Assembly: GCF_026262505.1 (NCBI RefSeq)
Contig: NC_067207.1
Span: 28,178,082 to 28,242,081 of the forward strand
Direction: 5' to 3'
DNA length: 64,000 nucleotides
DNA from: Trichomonas vaginalis G3
Lineage: Eukaryota > Parabasalia > Trichomonadida > Trichomonadidae
The stretch's first letter is position 1. Each line of letters opens with the position of its first letter. Below the pieces are notes generated by a model, which was not told where the DNA came from, searched no databases, and saw only the letters and a list, made by a program, of their open reading frames with translations. Below are positions 52,172-62,647 of this stretch, one piece after another. Made by a program: the position numbers and the translations under genes.

Positions 52172-53427
52172 GTTGTAAACAGAAATTCATCAAAAGTGAC
52201 ACATCAGAAAAGCTAAAATATTGAATTTTTGGAACTTTTGATAGAGCACGTTTTTAAATATTAATTAAAGTAAATGTATATTTTGTAAAGATTCTTTTTA
52301 ATAAAAAAGTAAAATTTTGAAGAAGAACACAAAATCTTCTGAAAAATAATATCACATAAACTCATATTATTTTCTAATATATAACTATTTTATATAAAAA
52401 TCAAATTCAATGATCTTAAAAGCGAAGGATAAACCTCAAAATTTACGAATATAATGAGTGGGAATATAATGCTTATCTATCATAAAACCATATGAAATAT
52501 CAATTTTTGCTTTACGCCTAATTTTTGACGACAATTAGCAAAAAATGTTAAATGTTAACACTCAGTCCATTTGAATATGAAAAATAAAATTGACTTTGAT
52601 TAAATGTTTTTATTTATCATGCAATTCTTCTTGCGACCAAAGATTTGAATAAAACTTCAAAAAATAAGATAGCTTAAAAAATAATATACGGTAGTGTTTA
52701 CTAATAGATGAATAGTATATAAATTCTATTAAAATGGATTTGATCCAAAAAAATATAAAACCAAAAATAATTGTTATAATTTAAATGAAGAAGTAATTTA
52801 AAACGATTTTATTTATGATCAAATTTTATATATTTTTTTGGATCAAATCCATTTTAATAGAATTTATATACTATTCATCTATTAGTAAACACTACCGTAT
52901 ATTATTTTTTAAGCTATCTTATTTTTTGAACTTTTATTCAAATCTTTGGTCGCAAGAAGAATTGCATGATAAATAAAAACATTTAATCAAAGTCAATTTT
53001 ATTTTTCATATTCAAATGGACTGAGTGTTAACATTTAACATTTTTTGCTAATTGTCGTCAAAAATTAGGCGTAAAGCAAAAATTGATATTTCATATGGTT
53101 TTATGATAGATAAGCATTATATTCCCACTCATTATATTCGTAAATTTTGAGGTTTATCCTTCGCTTTTAAGATCATTGAATTTGATTTTTATATAAAATA
53201 GTTATATATTAGAAAATAATATGAGTTTATGTGATATTATTTTTCAGAAGATTTCATTCTATATGCCTATGAAAAGTACTCTCAAAACTAACTTTTCCTA
53301 ATTATAATTAAATCTAGAATATTGTATTATGCTTAGTATTATTTCATTTTTCTCATTCAATTTAGAATTTACAAATGTCAAAAAATTGAGAGCTGTCACT
53401 TTTGATGAATTTCTGTTTATTACACTT
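52172..53427. mobile_element. Foldback element with 423-bp inner arms
   Basis: 52332-52757 is the reverse complement of 52829-53254 with constant pairing. The outermost AAACAGAAATTCATCAAAAG at 52177-52196 pairs with its complement at 53399-53418, with unlike DNA between the outer and inner repeats. No ORF is present. It resembles a foldback or MITE-type DNA element, or a snap-back duplication. Confidence 0.7.
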
Positions 53428-53696
53428 TATCCATATTTGATTAATATTAGTTAGTGTTTAGCTATTATTGCTGAATAATTGAATTCTTCTCAATAATTTG
53501 TGCGGAATTTCTAAGGGTTATATTGAAAGGGAAATCAGAGAGAATTTATAAAAGATATCCATGCTTTAATTTGAAATGATCACCTTTTTACAAAGATTTA
53601 TTATCGATATCTAATTTTTTTAAAGAATTCATTTCCTAGATAATAGGAAAGTAGTCATTACATATAATATTATTAATACAACATTATTTATTAATA
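53428..53696. other. 5' region of the ankyrin gene
   Basis: AT-rich. TCATTA at 53655-53660 is a possible initiator, 37 bases before the ATG, further than in the other host genes here. Confidence 0.4.
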
Positions 53697-55873
53697 ATGA
53701 CCATTAGATTTTTAAATTCAATGGTTAACGATTTATATGATGAGCTTATGCAGTTAAGCAAAGATTATAACGATAATTTTAATTCGTTGTACAGACTACA
53801 TACTTACAATGAAGATGAAATCAACAATATTTTCCAAGTTATCAAAAGAGAATTGATACAATCTAAAATGTTCTTACCATCTCAGCTCTTAAAAATACTT
53901 TCAACGGCTTCAAAATACAATTGCAGATATTTTAAGTCATACTGGTCCCTATTTAAGAAATTATATGAAGAGTATCACCCAAGAGTCCCCAAACACACAT
54001 CAATTCCTTTTCTTTACTTTCTTTATAAAGAATTCGGCATATTAATTGACTACGATATTGTTAAGCTTGAATCCCAAAATTTTTCTTTAGATGTTCATGA
54101 AAAAGATTCTATTCACAGTGCAATCATGACCGATGACAAAGAGTTATTTATATCTCTTACAGAAAAAGAAGGTTTTAATGAAAGGCAAAACCTGAAAAGT
54201 GAATTTTATCCAGAATCAAAATACGGATATTCTTTACTTGAATTATGTTGTTATCATGGCGCAGTCAATTGTTTTAAGTTTCTTAGAACAAAGTTTAAAC
54301 CATTGATTAATTCAAATTGCCTGAAACTTTCATTTTTAGGGGGAAATCCGGACATAATTAATGAGTGTTTGAAAGAGACAAAACCATACGATAGCTGCAT
54401 GGAATATGCAATTATTTCACATAATATCGACTTTGTTACTTATCTTATGAACGAACACAATTTGAAAATCGAAATGGAATATTGCCATAAATATAATAAT
54501 CTACAAGCGTTTTTAGTTTATTTAGATACATCAAAGAATTACAAGAAGTGTTTTCCTTTTTCAGTTCGTTTCAATTTTCCATCTCTTTGCGAATATTTGA
54601 TATCTCATGGTGTAGATATAAATACACGTGATAAAAATTATTATTCAGCCTTTTTTCATGCAGCACAATATGGGAACAGATTAATTGCAGAATTTCTTAT
54701 TTCACACAATATAAATATGGATAATTGCAAATCTAATTTTCAAATTGCTGTACAATCTGATAATAAAGATATTGCTGAGCTTCTTATATCGCGTGGTATT
54801 GATGTTAATACAAAATTTGATTATAAAAAAACAGCTCTTCATTATGCAGCACTTTCAGACTGTGCTGAGACAGTAAAAATGCTTATTTCACATGGAATAA
54901 ATATAAATGATGTTAATGAACTTGGAGAAACAGCTCTTCATTATGCTATATATTATGATAACATAGAAACCGTCAAGATTTTACTTGAAAGCGGTGCAAA
55001 TATCAATACCAAGAAAAACACTGGAGCTACAACTCTCCACAATGCAGTTGATCTAAATATTGAAATTGCCAAATTACTAATCGCTCATGGCGCTGATGTC
55101 AATACTTTCGATAATAATTCAAAAACACTTCTTCATAAAGCAGCGCAAAAAATCGGTATGATATGGGTGAACTTTTTATATCAAATGGAGCTGATGTTAC
55201 AGTAATAGACGAACAAGAAAAAACTCCTCTACACTATTTAGCAGAATATTTACTTTGAAATAAATATAAATATGATCCACCAATATTTGGCTATGTAAAA
55301 ATAGCTGAAATATTAATTTCAAATGGAACTGATGTGAATGCTAAGGATATTAATGGAGCAACCGCTCTTCATTTAGCAGTTCAATCATCTAATTTTGATT
55401 TAATACATTTTCTTATATCGAGTGGTGCTGAAATCAATGCCTTAGATAAATTTGGAAAAAACGCACTTCATTATGTTTCATCAGATGAAGTAGAAATTTT
55501 AATTGAGGAGCTTATTTCAACTGGAATAGATATTAATGCAAAGGATCATGAACAAAAATCTCCTCTTCATAATGCTTTGATAAAGGGATATGAATTAATA
55601 GGGGAAATTCTTATTGAACGTGGCGCAGATGTCAATGCAAAAGACAATAAAGGAAGAACAGCCTTACATTATGCAACAATGAATAACCTTTCTGTTATTA
55701 TTACAGATCTTTTGTCACACGACGCTGATATCAATGCAAAAGATTATAAAGAGAGAACTGCTCTTCATTTGGCTTCAAAACACTCAAATCACGGAATTAG
55801 AGAGCTTCTGATTTCTAATGGAATAGATGCTGATGCCAAAGATATTTACGGAAAAACTGCTCTTCAATTATAG
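53697..55873 (+). pseudogene. DUF3447-ankyrin repeat protein, disrupted
   Basis: Residues 1-300 carry the trichomonad DUF3447-type region (LLKILSTASKYNCRYFKSYW, LLELCCYHGAVNCFKFL, LSFLGGNPDIINECL). Ankyrin repeats follow (for example TALHYAALSDCAETVKMLISHGININ) in 33-residue steps. The first frame ends at 55205 after a frameshift near 55,150, by a run of A. The repeat pattern resumes in another frame, is stopped at 55255-55257, and continues to 55873. Repeats on both sides are well kept, so the damage is recent, or is assembly error. Such proteins form one of the largest trichomonad families; their partners are unknown. Confidence 0.75.
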
Positions 55874-56160
55874 AAAAGGAAAGCAAAGAAAATCATTTCC
55901 ATGGACTAATGGAATTTGATAGTAGTATGGTATGACGGGTTGTGTGACTTTTTTTGTAAACGTAAGAATTCATACAATATCGAGCGATTTTGTATCATTT
56001 TTTTTAACATATGAAGTAAAAAATGTATGATTCTTACGGTTTTTATTCTTACGTTTTTGAATAAATCAAGTCATGAATTCGTAAGAAAGCGCGACATTAT
56101 TAAATAAATTAGTAATAAATATTATATACTAAACGCATTCAATAATTAATTATTTTTGAA
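55874..56160. other. Spacer with a 15-bp-stem hairpin
   Basis: CGTAAGAAT(T)CATAC at 55960-55975 pairs with GTATGATTCTTACG at 56027-56040. No gene is seen. Confidence 0.45.
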
Positions 56161-56304
56161 GAACTGAAGGTGTCACTATGTCACCATGTCACTCGGTTAT
56201 TTAACTTCTCTGAAAAAGTGTGACAACATGACATTTTGACAACAGGTATAAATATAATGGAGTCATAATCAAAGACCTCATAAACGAGAAAAAATAAATT
56301 GAAA

Positions 56305-56673
56305 CTAATGATTGTTTGAATTTATGAAATCAATTATTTGATTCATTCTTTCTTCAATCTCTTCTATTCTTTTTGTTAAATCATCTATTTTCATTAATGA
56401 GGTGATTCTTGATTGAGGAATAGATTTCAAACTAACTACCCCCTTTATTTTTGAAATTTTGAATCCATCAACTTTAAACATTTTATTCAATTTACACGTT
56501 GTCAATTCTTCAAATAATTTTTTATTATTAGCATAATAGTCATTAAATTCTTCAACAGATGAAAAAATTTTTATTTCAGTAATTGGTTTAACAACGTTTA
56601 TTTTTTGTTGAACATTTTCACTTTCATTTATTTCTTCCTCCTCTGTTTCATTTATTTTTAAAATCGGTTTCAT
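56305..56673 (-). CDS. Small coiled-coil protein of E2, unknown
   Basis: A 122-residue frame. It has an acidic start (ETEEEEINESENVQQK), a central globular part (KIFSSVEEFNDYYANNKKLFEEL) and a C-terminal coiled coil (LTKRIEEIEERMNQIIDF). No family is recognised. It is divergent from the pVI-like gene at 56738 across a 64-base spacer. Confidence 0.55.
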   Translation of the reverse strand: MKPILKINETEEEEINESENVQQKINVVKPITEIKIFSSVEEFNDYYANNKKLFEELTTCKLNKMFKVDGFKISKIKGVVSLKSIPQSRITSLMKIDDLTKRIEEIEERMNQIIDFINSNNH

Positions 56674-56737
56674 TTATCATTAAATAAAAATTAGAATATA
56701 AGTGATGAAATATTTTTTAATTAATATTAAATCAGAA

Positions 56738-56974
56738 ATGGCGGCAGGATTCTTTAAAAAATTATGGGATGGAATTAAGAAAGCTGCAGGTTGGGTTTAT
56801 AAAAAGGTTATTAAACCTGTTGCAAACTTTTTGGCACCAGTAGCGAAAACGGCAGGAACTATCATAGGTGGAGTATTAGGTACTAAAGCAGGTAATCCGG
56901 CGATGGGAGCACAAGCAGGTAACGCAATTGGTGGAATTGCTGAAGGAATACTTAATAAAATAGGGGGTAAATAG
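56738..56974 (+). CDS. pVI-like amphipathic small protein (E2, copy 1)
   Basis: From the ATG at 56738 the protein is 78 residues: MAAGFFKKLWDGIKKAAGWV, a basic amphipathic helix, then a Gly/Ala-rich membrane-active type segment (AGTIIGGVLGTKAGNPAMG). The first 11 residues equal those of the minus-strand gene starting at 57210, which fixes the start. It is comparable to adenovirus protein VI and to similar Polinton proteins. Convergent with its paralogue, 20 bases apart. Confidence 0.62.
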   Translation: MAAGFFKKLWDGIKKAAGWVYKKVIKPVANFLAPVAKTAGTIIGGVLGTKAGNPAMGAQAGNAIGGIAEGILNKIGGK

Positions 56975-56994
56975 TGGAAAAATAAATATTATTT

Positions 56995-57210
56995 TTATCT
57001 TAGTATCGGTTGAAGTCTTTGATAAACTTTTTCTCCTTTATTTAATATTTCTCTTATTGGGGCGGCTTTTGGTGTTATTGATTCAGCAACGTCACTAATT
57101 GCTTCTTTATTCTTAAATATCCAATTTGCTCCTTTCTTCATTGTTTCCCAAACTTTATGCGCTCCTCTTTTTACTTTATCCCATAATTTTTTAAAGAATC
57201 CTGCAGCCAT
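56995..57210 (-). CDS. pVI-like amphipathic small protein (E2, copy 2)
   Basis: Seventy-one residues starting MAAGFFKKLWDKVKRGAHKV, an amphipathic basic N-terminus identical to copy 1 over 11 residues, then KKGANWIFKNKEAISDVAES and a different C-terminus. Shared N-terminal coding DNA in opposite orientation indicates an inverted duplication of the 5' part. Likely a capsid-internal or membrane-active protein. Confidence 0.6.
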   Translation of the reverse strand: MAAGFFKKLWDKVKRGAHKVWETMKKGANWIFKNKEAISDVAESITPKAAPIREILNKGEKVYQRLQPILR

Positions 57211-57279
57211 AGTTGATTATTTCATTAAAATTAAAAATTCATTTTCATCTTTTAATTTTGATTTTTTATTTAATAATAA

Positions 57280-58921
57280 ATGACGACTAACTATTTGGTG
57301 CCAAACACTAAACCGATTAATGGAAATGTGTTTCATTCATTCGAAAAGATAAATGAAATATTCGCAAAGAATGACGGTAGAAGATATTATAGAGAACTTG
57401 AAAGTTCATGCTATGACTCTGATGCTCCATATTTTGATGATAAACAAACTCATTTAAGAATTACAAATCCGGCTCATGATGTGAATCAATTAGGTGACAC
57501 ATATATTAAACGCAAAGTTAAAGCAACTCTAGTTTCAAATAAAGCTTTCACATGTGATGCCGCTTTTAAATGCATGCGTTTATTCGTTGGTTACAAATCA
57601 TCAAATCAAAGCTTTAAACAATTAGAAGTAGAAACCGAAAGAGGTGATGCTGGTTATCTTCAGATGGATTGTGCCCGTGAATCTTTCGCATTTGCAACAT
57701 ATAAACCAAAATCAGAAAGGAAAGTTAAAAAGTTTGTTCATTCGTTATATAATAATGTTCAAAAATATGAATAACTCAGTATGTGGTAAATATATTGACC
57801 CTTCAGAAGTTTTCAAGAAAGCAAATGAAGAAGTTGATGTCACTTTTGATATGATTATTCCGGTAAATGATTTGTTAGCATTTCAGGCGTTCGATGATTA
57901 TCCTAAATCATTTGGTGAAATCATTCTTAAATATTATGTTTTCAGGGATACTTTAGTATTTTGTCAGGTTGACCCGTTAAGAGTTGCTGATTTACAAAAT
58001 TACGTTTATGAAAAGATAACTGATGAAAATTATGAAAAGATTATGAATCATGTTTATAAATATGATCGCAAATTCCAACAAATCGGACTTCCTGCCAAAT
58101 TAATTACAAGCTTAGCCGTTACATCTGCTGACGCAAAAGTTGATAACGTTATTATTTCATGCACAAAGATGGAAGTTTTAGAGGATAAATGCATTACACC
58201 AGGATACGGTTTAATTGAAGAATCAGTTAAAGCAATACCACGTTTATTCAGTAAGGAAGATCCATTCATGATTCCAGCTCAACATATTGACGTTCGTTCA
58301 CTAAATGGAGGTTGCATCACTCCTGAAGGTATCAGCTCAGATTTCTCATACGCTCTTCATAATGTTACAGATGTTGTGTTAACATTTCCGAAGAATGCAA
58401 TGCAAAGAACAGTTTTAGAAAATCCAATGCTTCGAGGTCTTCAGGTCACTATAGATTCCAGAAACTTCCCCGATCAAGCGATGACCACAGTGGGTGACAT
58501 ATTCTTTACACGTATGCTTCAAGCTTCTGATTTAGATGGAGTGAATGAATGCACAGAAGAATATGAGGACTCATTAACTAGACCACTGAATGATGATAAT
58601 GGCACGCCATTAGCTAGAACATGGAAAGACCAAACTTCATTCTTATGCACTATTCCAGTTCAACGTGATGGAGTGGGTATATTCTTTGATGGATTAGAAA
58701 CTTTCAACTCACAAGTTACAGTACAAGTGAAAGCTTATCCAATCATTCAGGGTGTAAATGACACTTACTGTTCAAAGGTGACAAATCCTCCTCAGGTTTG
58801 GTTTACTAGGACTACATATTGGACATGGACACCGGATGAAGGTTTGAAATATCATTCAACAGGTACACCACCACAGTATAGAAGTTCATATGATGAAATA
58901 TTGATGAATAGAAATGTTTAA
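57280..58921 (+). pseudogene. Major capsid protein locus (double jelly-roll type)
   Basis: Two overlapping frames (57280-57774 and 57644-58921) cover a protein rich in beta segments. The landmarks FDMIIPVNDLLAFQAFDDYP, TFPKNAMQRTVLENPMLRGL and YPIIQGVNDTYCSKVTNPPQ are of the kind seen in trichomonad Polinton capsid proteins. Size and position, directly before the packaging ATPase, fit the major capsid gene. It has about one break, or is naturally two genes. Confidence 0.65.
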
Positions 58922-58943
58922 AATTATAAATTTTTTTGATTAA

Positions 58944-59771
58944 ATGGATTTAAATTCATCCACCCCTTATGAAGAATTAGCAGGAGTATATAATACATAC
59001 GTAGATGATATGATTAATGAAGCATTGAGTGATAATAGAAATGCTCTATCTAAGGAAAAATTAATGAAAATTCCATATTCTGAATGTTACTTAAATTCAA
59101 TCACTGCAGCAATTGGTAAACAGAATAAAGGTAAAACATTAACGATATTAAAACAAATTATCATTATTGCTAACACTTCCCCCCATTCACACGTGTTAAT
59201 TTATATCAACCGTTCAGGTTCACCTTCAGATGATACATTTGAATCTTTAAAGCATTTAATCAAAATTCCAATTATTTATTTATCACAAGAAGAAGCAGAA
59301 GATTATTTAAAAAACTTTTTAATGTATAAAGAATTATATAATACAATCAAGAAGCAAGGATTAGAGGATAAAATTATTGATAAACAACGGGATGAATTAT
59401 TTGAAACACTTTCTATTTCAAATTTTGATAAAGAATTTTTGCATTCACTCATTTTTCTAGATGATGCAGTGAAATCAAAACTAATAACAAATGAGAAATC
59501 ATATTTTAATCAGTTATTAACTCAATGTCGACACATTCAGTGTTCATTTTTTATGGCTGTTCAATATTTCAAAGCATTAAGCACAAATATTAAATCAAAT
59601 CTATCAACCCTTTTCATTTTCAGTGGGTTTAGTCGTCAACAGTTGAACGTTATGCTTTATCAAGTGAATTTACCAATGAGCATTAATGAACTTTACACAC
59701 AATATCAGCAATTAGGTGAACATGGAAAAATAATAGTTGATTTAAATAAAGGAGGTGTTAAATTTGATTAA
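58944..59771 (+). CDS. Packaging ATPase (E2)
   Basis: A 275-residue A32/FtsK-HerA-type ATPase. The Walker A-like loop IGKQNKGKT is near residue 57, Walker B (LIFLDDAV) near 168, and the sensor segment CRHIQCSFFMAVQYFKAL follows Walker B. Compared with the E1 enzyme at 1335-2210 there is almost no identity outside these motifs. It starts 23 bases after the capsid locus. Confidence 0.8.
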   Translation: MDLNSSTPYEELAGVYNTYVDDMINEALSDNRNALSKEKLMKIPYSECYLNSITAAIGKQNKGKTLTILKQIIIIANTSPHSHVLIYINRSGSPSDDTFESLKHLIKIPIIYLSQEEAEDYLKNFLMYKELYNTIKKQGLEDKIIDKQRDELFETLSISNFDKEFLHSLIFLDDAVKSKLITNEKSYFNQLLTQCRHIQCSFFMAVQYFKALSTNIKSNLSTLFIFSGFSRQQLNVMLYQVNLPMSINELYTQYQQLGEHGKIIVDLNKGGVKFD

Positions 59772-59811
59772 CTTTTTATAATTAATTTTTATTTTTTATT
59801 TATAATTAAAC

Positions 59812-60711
59812 ATGACAGAAATAGCAAATCTTTTACAAGTTCCATTAAAACAAGGGACAAACAAAAAGGGTGCATATAATAGAACTATGAAAGTTCCCGA
59901 TGGAATGAAAGAATTAGTTCATATTGTTGCCGGTCTTCAAAAAGATGTTAAACAAATGAGAAATGTTTTAACATTACCAGAAGCTCAAGCATATGCCAAA
60001 CGTCATGGTCCAAATTTGGAAGCACACGAAGCAGACATTACGGGTCCAAATGGAAAACCTGAAGGTATAAATGAAGTTTTCGTTACTGATGGTCAAGGTA
60101 ATATTAAAGTCATAAATGGTTATAAATTAACTGTATCTGATTATCCTAAACGTAAAGCATATAATGAACATTATCCTATGCAATTTGATGAAAATGGAAA
60201 AGCTGTTAAACAATACATTGGAGAAGGTAAAAATGGTCCAATTAATTCATACCGTCATAATCCATATTCTTATTTCAATGAAGAATTAAATGCTATTGAA
60301 GAGGGACCGGATGGATTACCACGATATTCTAACCAGTTTGATGGTCAATATGCAAATATTAGACCTGAAATTTCAGCTAAGAAATTCTTTAAAGTTGCTT
60401 TATTCGATCCGGTTTTCGCAAATGTTAAAGATGAACTTAAACAGCAATTTCAACCAATTATAGTAGCAAGAATTGCATCAGGTGCTTTATCTCAAGCATT
60501 CAAAGATTTAATTAAGAAACCATTATATCAGCAACGAGGTTTAACTTATGATTTAGTTAAGGAATCAGATAAAAGAAAATTTGAGAAATCAAATGATTAT
60601 AAGAATGCAATGAATGAATATATTCGGTCTATTAATTTCGATGAAAATGCTAAAAATCAACTTCATGAACAAATACAGGGAATAATAGATTCAAAAGTTC
60701 CAGCAAAATAA
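59812..60711 (+). CDS. Structural-type protein of E2, unknown (299 residues)
   Basis: No domain is recognised. It is hydrophilic and Lys/Asn/Pro-rich, with a Gly-rich loop region ([18 protein letters not shown]), a central basic part ([15 protein letters not shown]) and a helical C-terminus ([15 protein letters not shown]). It sits in the capsid module behind the ATPase. It could be a scaffold, a core protein or the protein-processing substrate; no protease motif is visible. Confidence 0.6.
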   Translation: MTEIANLLQVPLKQGTNKKGAYNRTMKVPDGMKELVHIVAGLQKDVKQMRNVLTLPEAQAYAKRHGPNLEAHEADITGPNGKPEGINEVFVTDGQGNIKVINGYKLTVSDYPKRKAYNEHYPMQFDENGKAVKQYIGEGKNGPINSYRHNPYSYFNEELNAIEEGPDGLPRYSNQFDGQYANIRPEISAKKFFKVALFDPVFANVKDELKQQFQPIIVARIASGALSQAFKDLIKKPLYQQRGLTYDLVKESDKRKFEKSNDYKNAMNEYIRSINFDENAKNQLHEQIQGIIDSKVPAK

Positions 60712-60744
60712 AAGTTTAAATATATTTTTTTTATTCGAATATAA

Positions 60745-61416
60745 ATGAGAAGACGTTTCTCTAGTCAAAAGAACACTAACGCAAAAGCAGAGATTACGGT
60801 TGGTTATAACGTAAATGATGATAAATCACGAATTATTCAAAATGTTAAAGTTAATGTTAGCCCCGAATTAACAAGGTCAGCAACTCAACCAAATTTATTA
60901 ACTCGTGACTTACCGAAAAAGGAGGAGAATGAAGAAAACCATGAGAATGGAGACCCAATCATTTTATCTGAACCCGGTAAAGAACCTGTTGAAATTCCCA
61001 CTTATCCAACATACCCCCCACCTCTTTCATCAAACATCGAGAACCCATATAAAATAGACATTAATTCTGAATTAATGTCTATTTACCGTGATATAATAAT
61101 TAATAATTATGATTCAATAATAAATTTAATTGATCAATCTGGTTTAATTATTTTACCTTATGAATCATTAATTCACATTATCGCCATTCTTTGTGATGTT
61201 CAAGATTCAGACGTTAAGATTCAATTTTTCATAGATGATGAGGTTTCATGCTGCGGAACAGTTGCAAAAATAAATCCTATAAAGGATATTAGCACAATTA
61301 AGATATCAAAGAACGGAACAACAACTGAACTTCATTTAACATATAATGATATTTATAATAAAATAGTTGATGAATATAAAATATCACTTGAAAAATTCTT
61401 TGTTAAGGCTATTTAA
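60745..61416 (+). CDS. Structural-type protein of E2, unknown (223 residues)
   Basis: Residues 1-105 are low-complexity (Asn, Pro, Glu; IPTYPTYPPPLSS). Residues 110-223 look folded, with two beta-rich stretches (KIQFFIDDEVSCCGTVAKI and STIKISKNGTTTELHL). The basic start MRRRFSSQKN could bind DNA. It ends four bases inside the convergent gene at 61413-61919. Confidence 0.55.
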   Translation: MRRRFSSQKNTNAKAEITVGYNVNDDKSRIIQNVKVNVSPELTRSATQPNLLTRDLPKKEENEENHENGDPIILSEPGKEPVEIPTYPTYPPPLSSNIENPYKIDINSELMSIYRDIIINNYDSIINLIDQSGLIILPYESLIHIIAILCDVQDSDVKIQFFIDDEVSCCGTVAKINPIKDISTIKISKNGTTTELHLTYNDIYNKIVDEYKISLEKFFVKAI

Positions 61417-61919
61417 TATTCAAGCATTAACATTATCGAATAATAATCCTTTGAATCATAATCAATAATAATTGACCTTTCACCAGTTTCTATCGTTTGT
61501 TTTATTTCTTTTTGTTCCCCACTATCTGGATCGGTCATTGTAATTGTTTTTGTTATAGTATCAGCTTTATCTTTAACTTCAATCTTTTTTCCATCGGGAT
61601 ATTTAAACCAAAATTCCAAAAATTCGATATTGTCAATCTGTTCATATTTTAATCTATCAATTACATTTTTAATACCATCTGAAAATCTTATGAAATGGTC
61701 ATTATATGGGTTTGATTGAACTAAATTTGAATGAAGTGAAATATAACCTGTTGATGAATATGACATTGACTCATATTTTCTGAAAACACTAAAATTTATA
61801 ACATGAATGAATTTCTTATTCGTTGAATTTATGAATTCTTGAGGTAATCTTATTCTAGTTTTATTTATCACTGGAAAATAACGCTTTACCATATTTTTAA
61901 TCGTAATAAAAAATGTCAA
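61413..61919 (-). CDS. Candidate minor capsid protein (jelly-roll like), E2
   Basis: A 168-residue, mostly beta protein. The pattern LEFWFKYPDGKKIEV followed by YYSIMLMLEY near the end parallels VWFTTDGRKRIIPLY ... FYLELSFIYNYY in the E1 candidate at 14117-14967. On that basis I infer a penton-like single jelly roll. Overlap of four bases at its end and seven at its start with plus-strand neighbours shows tight packing. Confidence 0.5.
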   Translation of the reverse strand: MTFFITIKNMVKRYFPVINKTRIRLPQEFINSTNKKFIHVINFSVFRKYESMSYSSTGYISLHSNLVQSNPYNDHFIRFSDGIKNVIDRLKYEQIDNIEFLEFWFKYPDGKKIEVKDKADTITKTITMTDPDSGEQKEIKQTIETGERSIIIDYDSKDYYSIMLMLEY

Positions 61920-62623
61920 TTATCAATATTATTTCGAATAATAACTGTGAATTAAATTTAACAGTTAGCGGAATTTATAATGTTACTCTCGTTTCTGTGA
62001 GTGGTAAATTTAATCCCATTCTTTTAGACCCTTCAGATTATATATCATTTATTAAAGATGACCTTGAAAAAACGTATGATATGTATATAAATAATGTGAT
62101 AGTGAAATGGGATATTAACACGATTTTAAGTTATTTAAATGAATCATTTATCGTATGGTATGAAGAAAATTTTAAATCAAAACCTGATAAACTTTTTGAA
62201 CTTAATGAAATAAATAACCTTATTAAATTCCCGCTGAAAATTAAATTTTGTACTCCTCATCATCGTTCATTGTTGGGGATATTAAATTTTGAAAAAGATG
62301 TTGGGGATGTTTTGTATTCTGACACTGGTTCCAATTTCATTTTAATCAAATGTGATAAAGTTAATACCCCAATGAGATTTTCACATCAAACATTAGACCC
62401 TAACTCTTACCCATCAATACAAAACATTTTATCCATCAACTTAAACACATTTTCTTTATCATATCCGTTTCAATTATCCGGGAATTCATTTATTCTTCAT
62501 TCAAAAGATTTATCAAATATTAAATTTAGAATAACTGACCTATTTGATTGTGATTTAAAATTTATCAATGAAATATTATGGCAATTTCAAATAGAAAAAA
62601 TAGCTGATGAGATAACGGATTAA
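61913..62623 (+). CDS. Structural-type protein of E2, unknown (236 residues)
   Basis: Beta-rich throughout (INIISNNNCELNLTVSGIYN, FKSKPDKLFELNEINN, LSINLNTFSLSYPFQL, FRITDLFDCDLKF). No recognised motif. It lies between the candidate minor capsid gene and the fibre, so a vertex or fibre-base role is conceivable. Confidence 0.55.
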   Translation: MSIINIISNNNCELNLTVSGIYNVTLVSVSGKFNPILLDPSDYISFIKDDLEKTYDMYINNVIVKWDINTILSYLNESFIVWYEENFKSKPDKLFELNEINNLIKFPLKIKFCTPHHRSLLGILNFEKDVGDVLYSDTGSNFILIKCDKVNTPMRFSHQTLDPNSYPSIQNILSINLNTFSLSYPFQLSGNSFILHSKDLSNIKFRITDLFDCDLKFINEILWQFQIEKIADEITD

Positions 62624-62647
62624 ATATTTATTTTTAAATCATAATAA

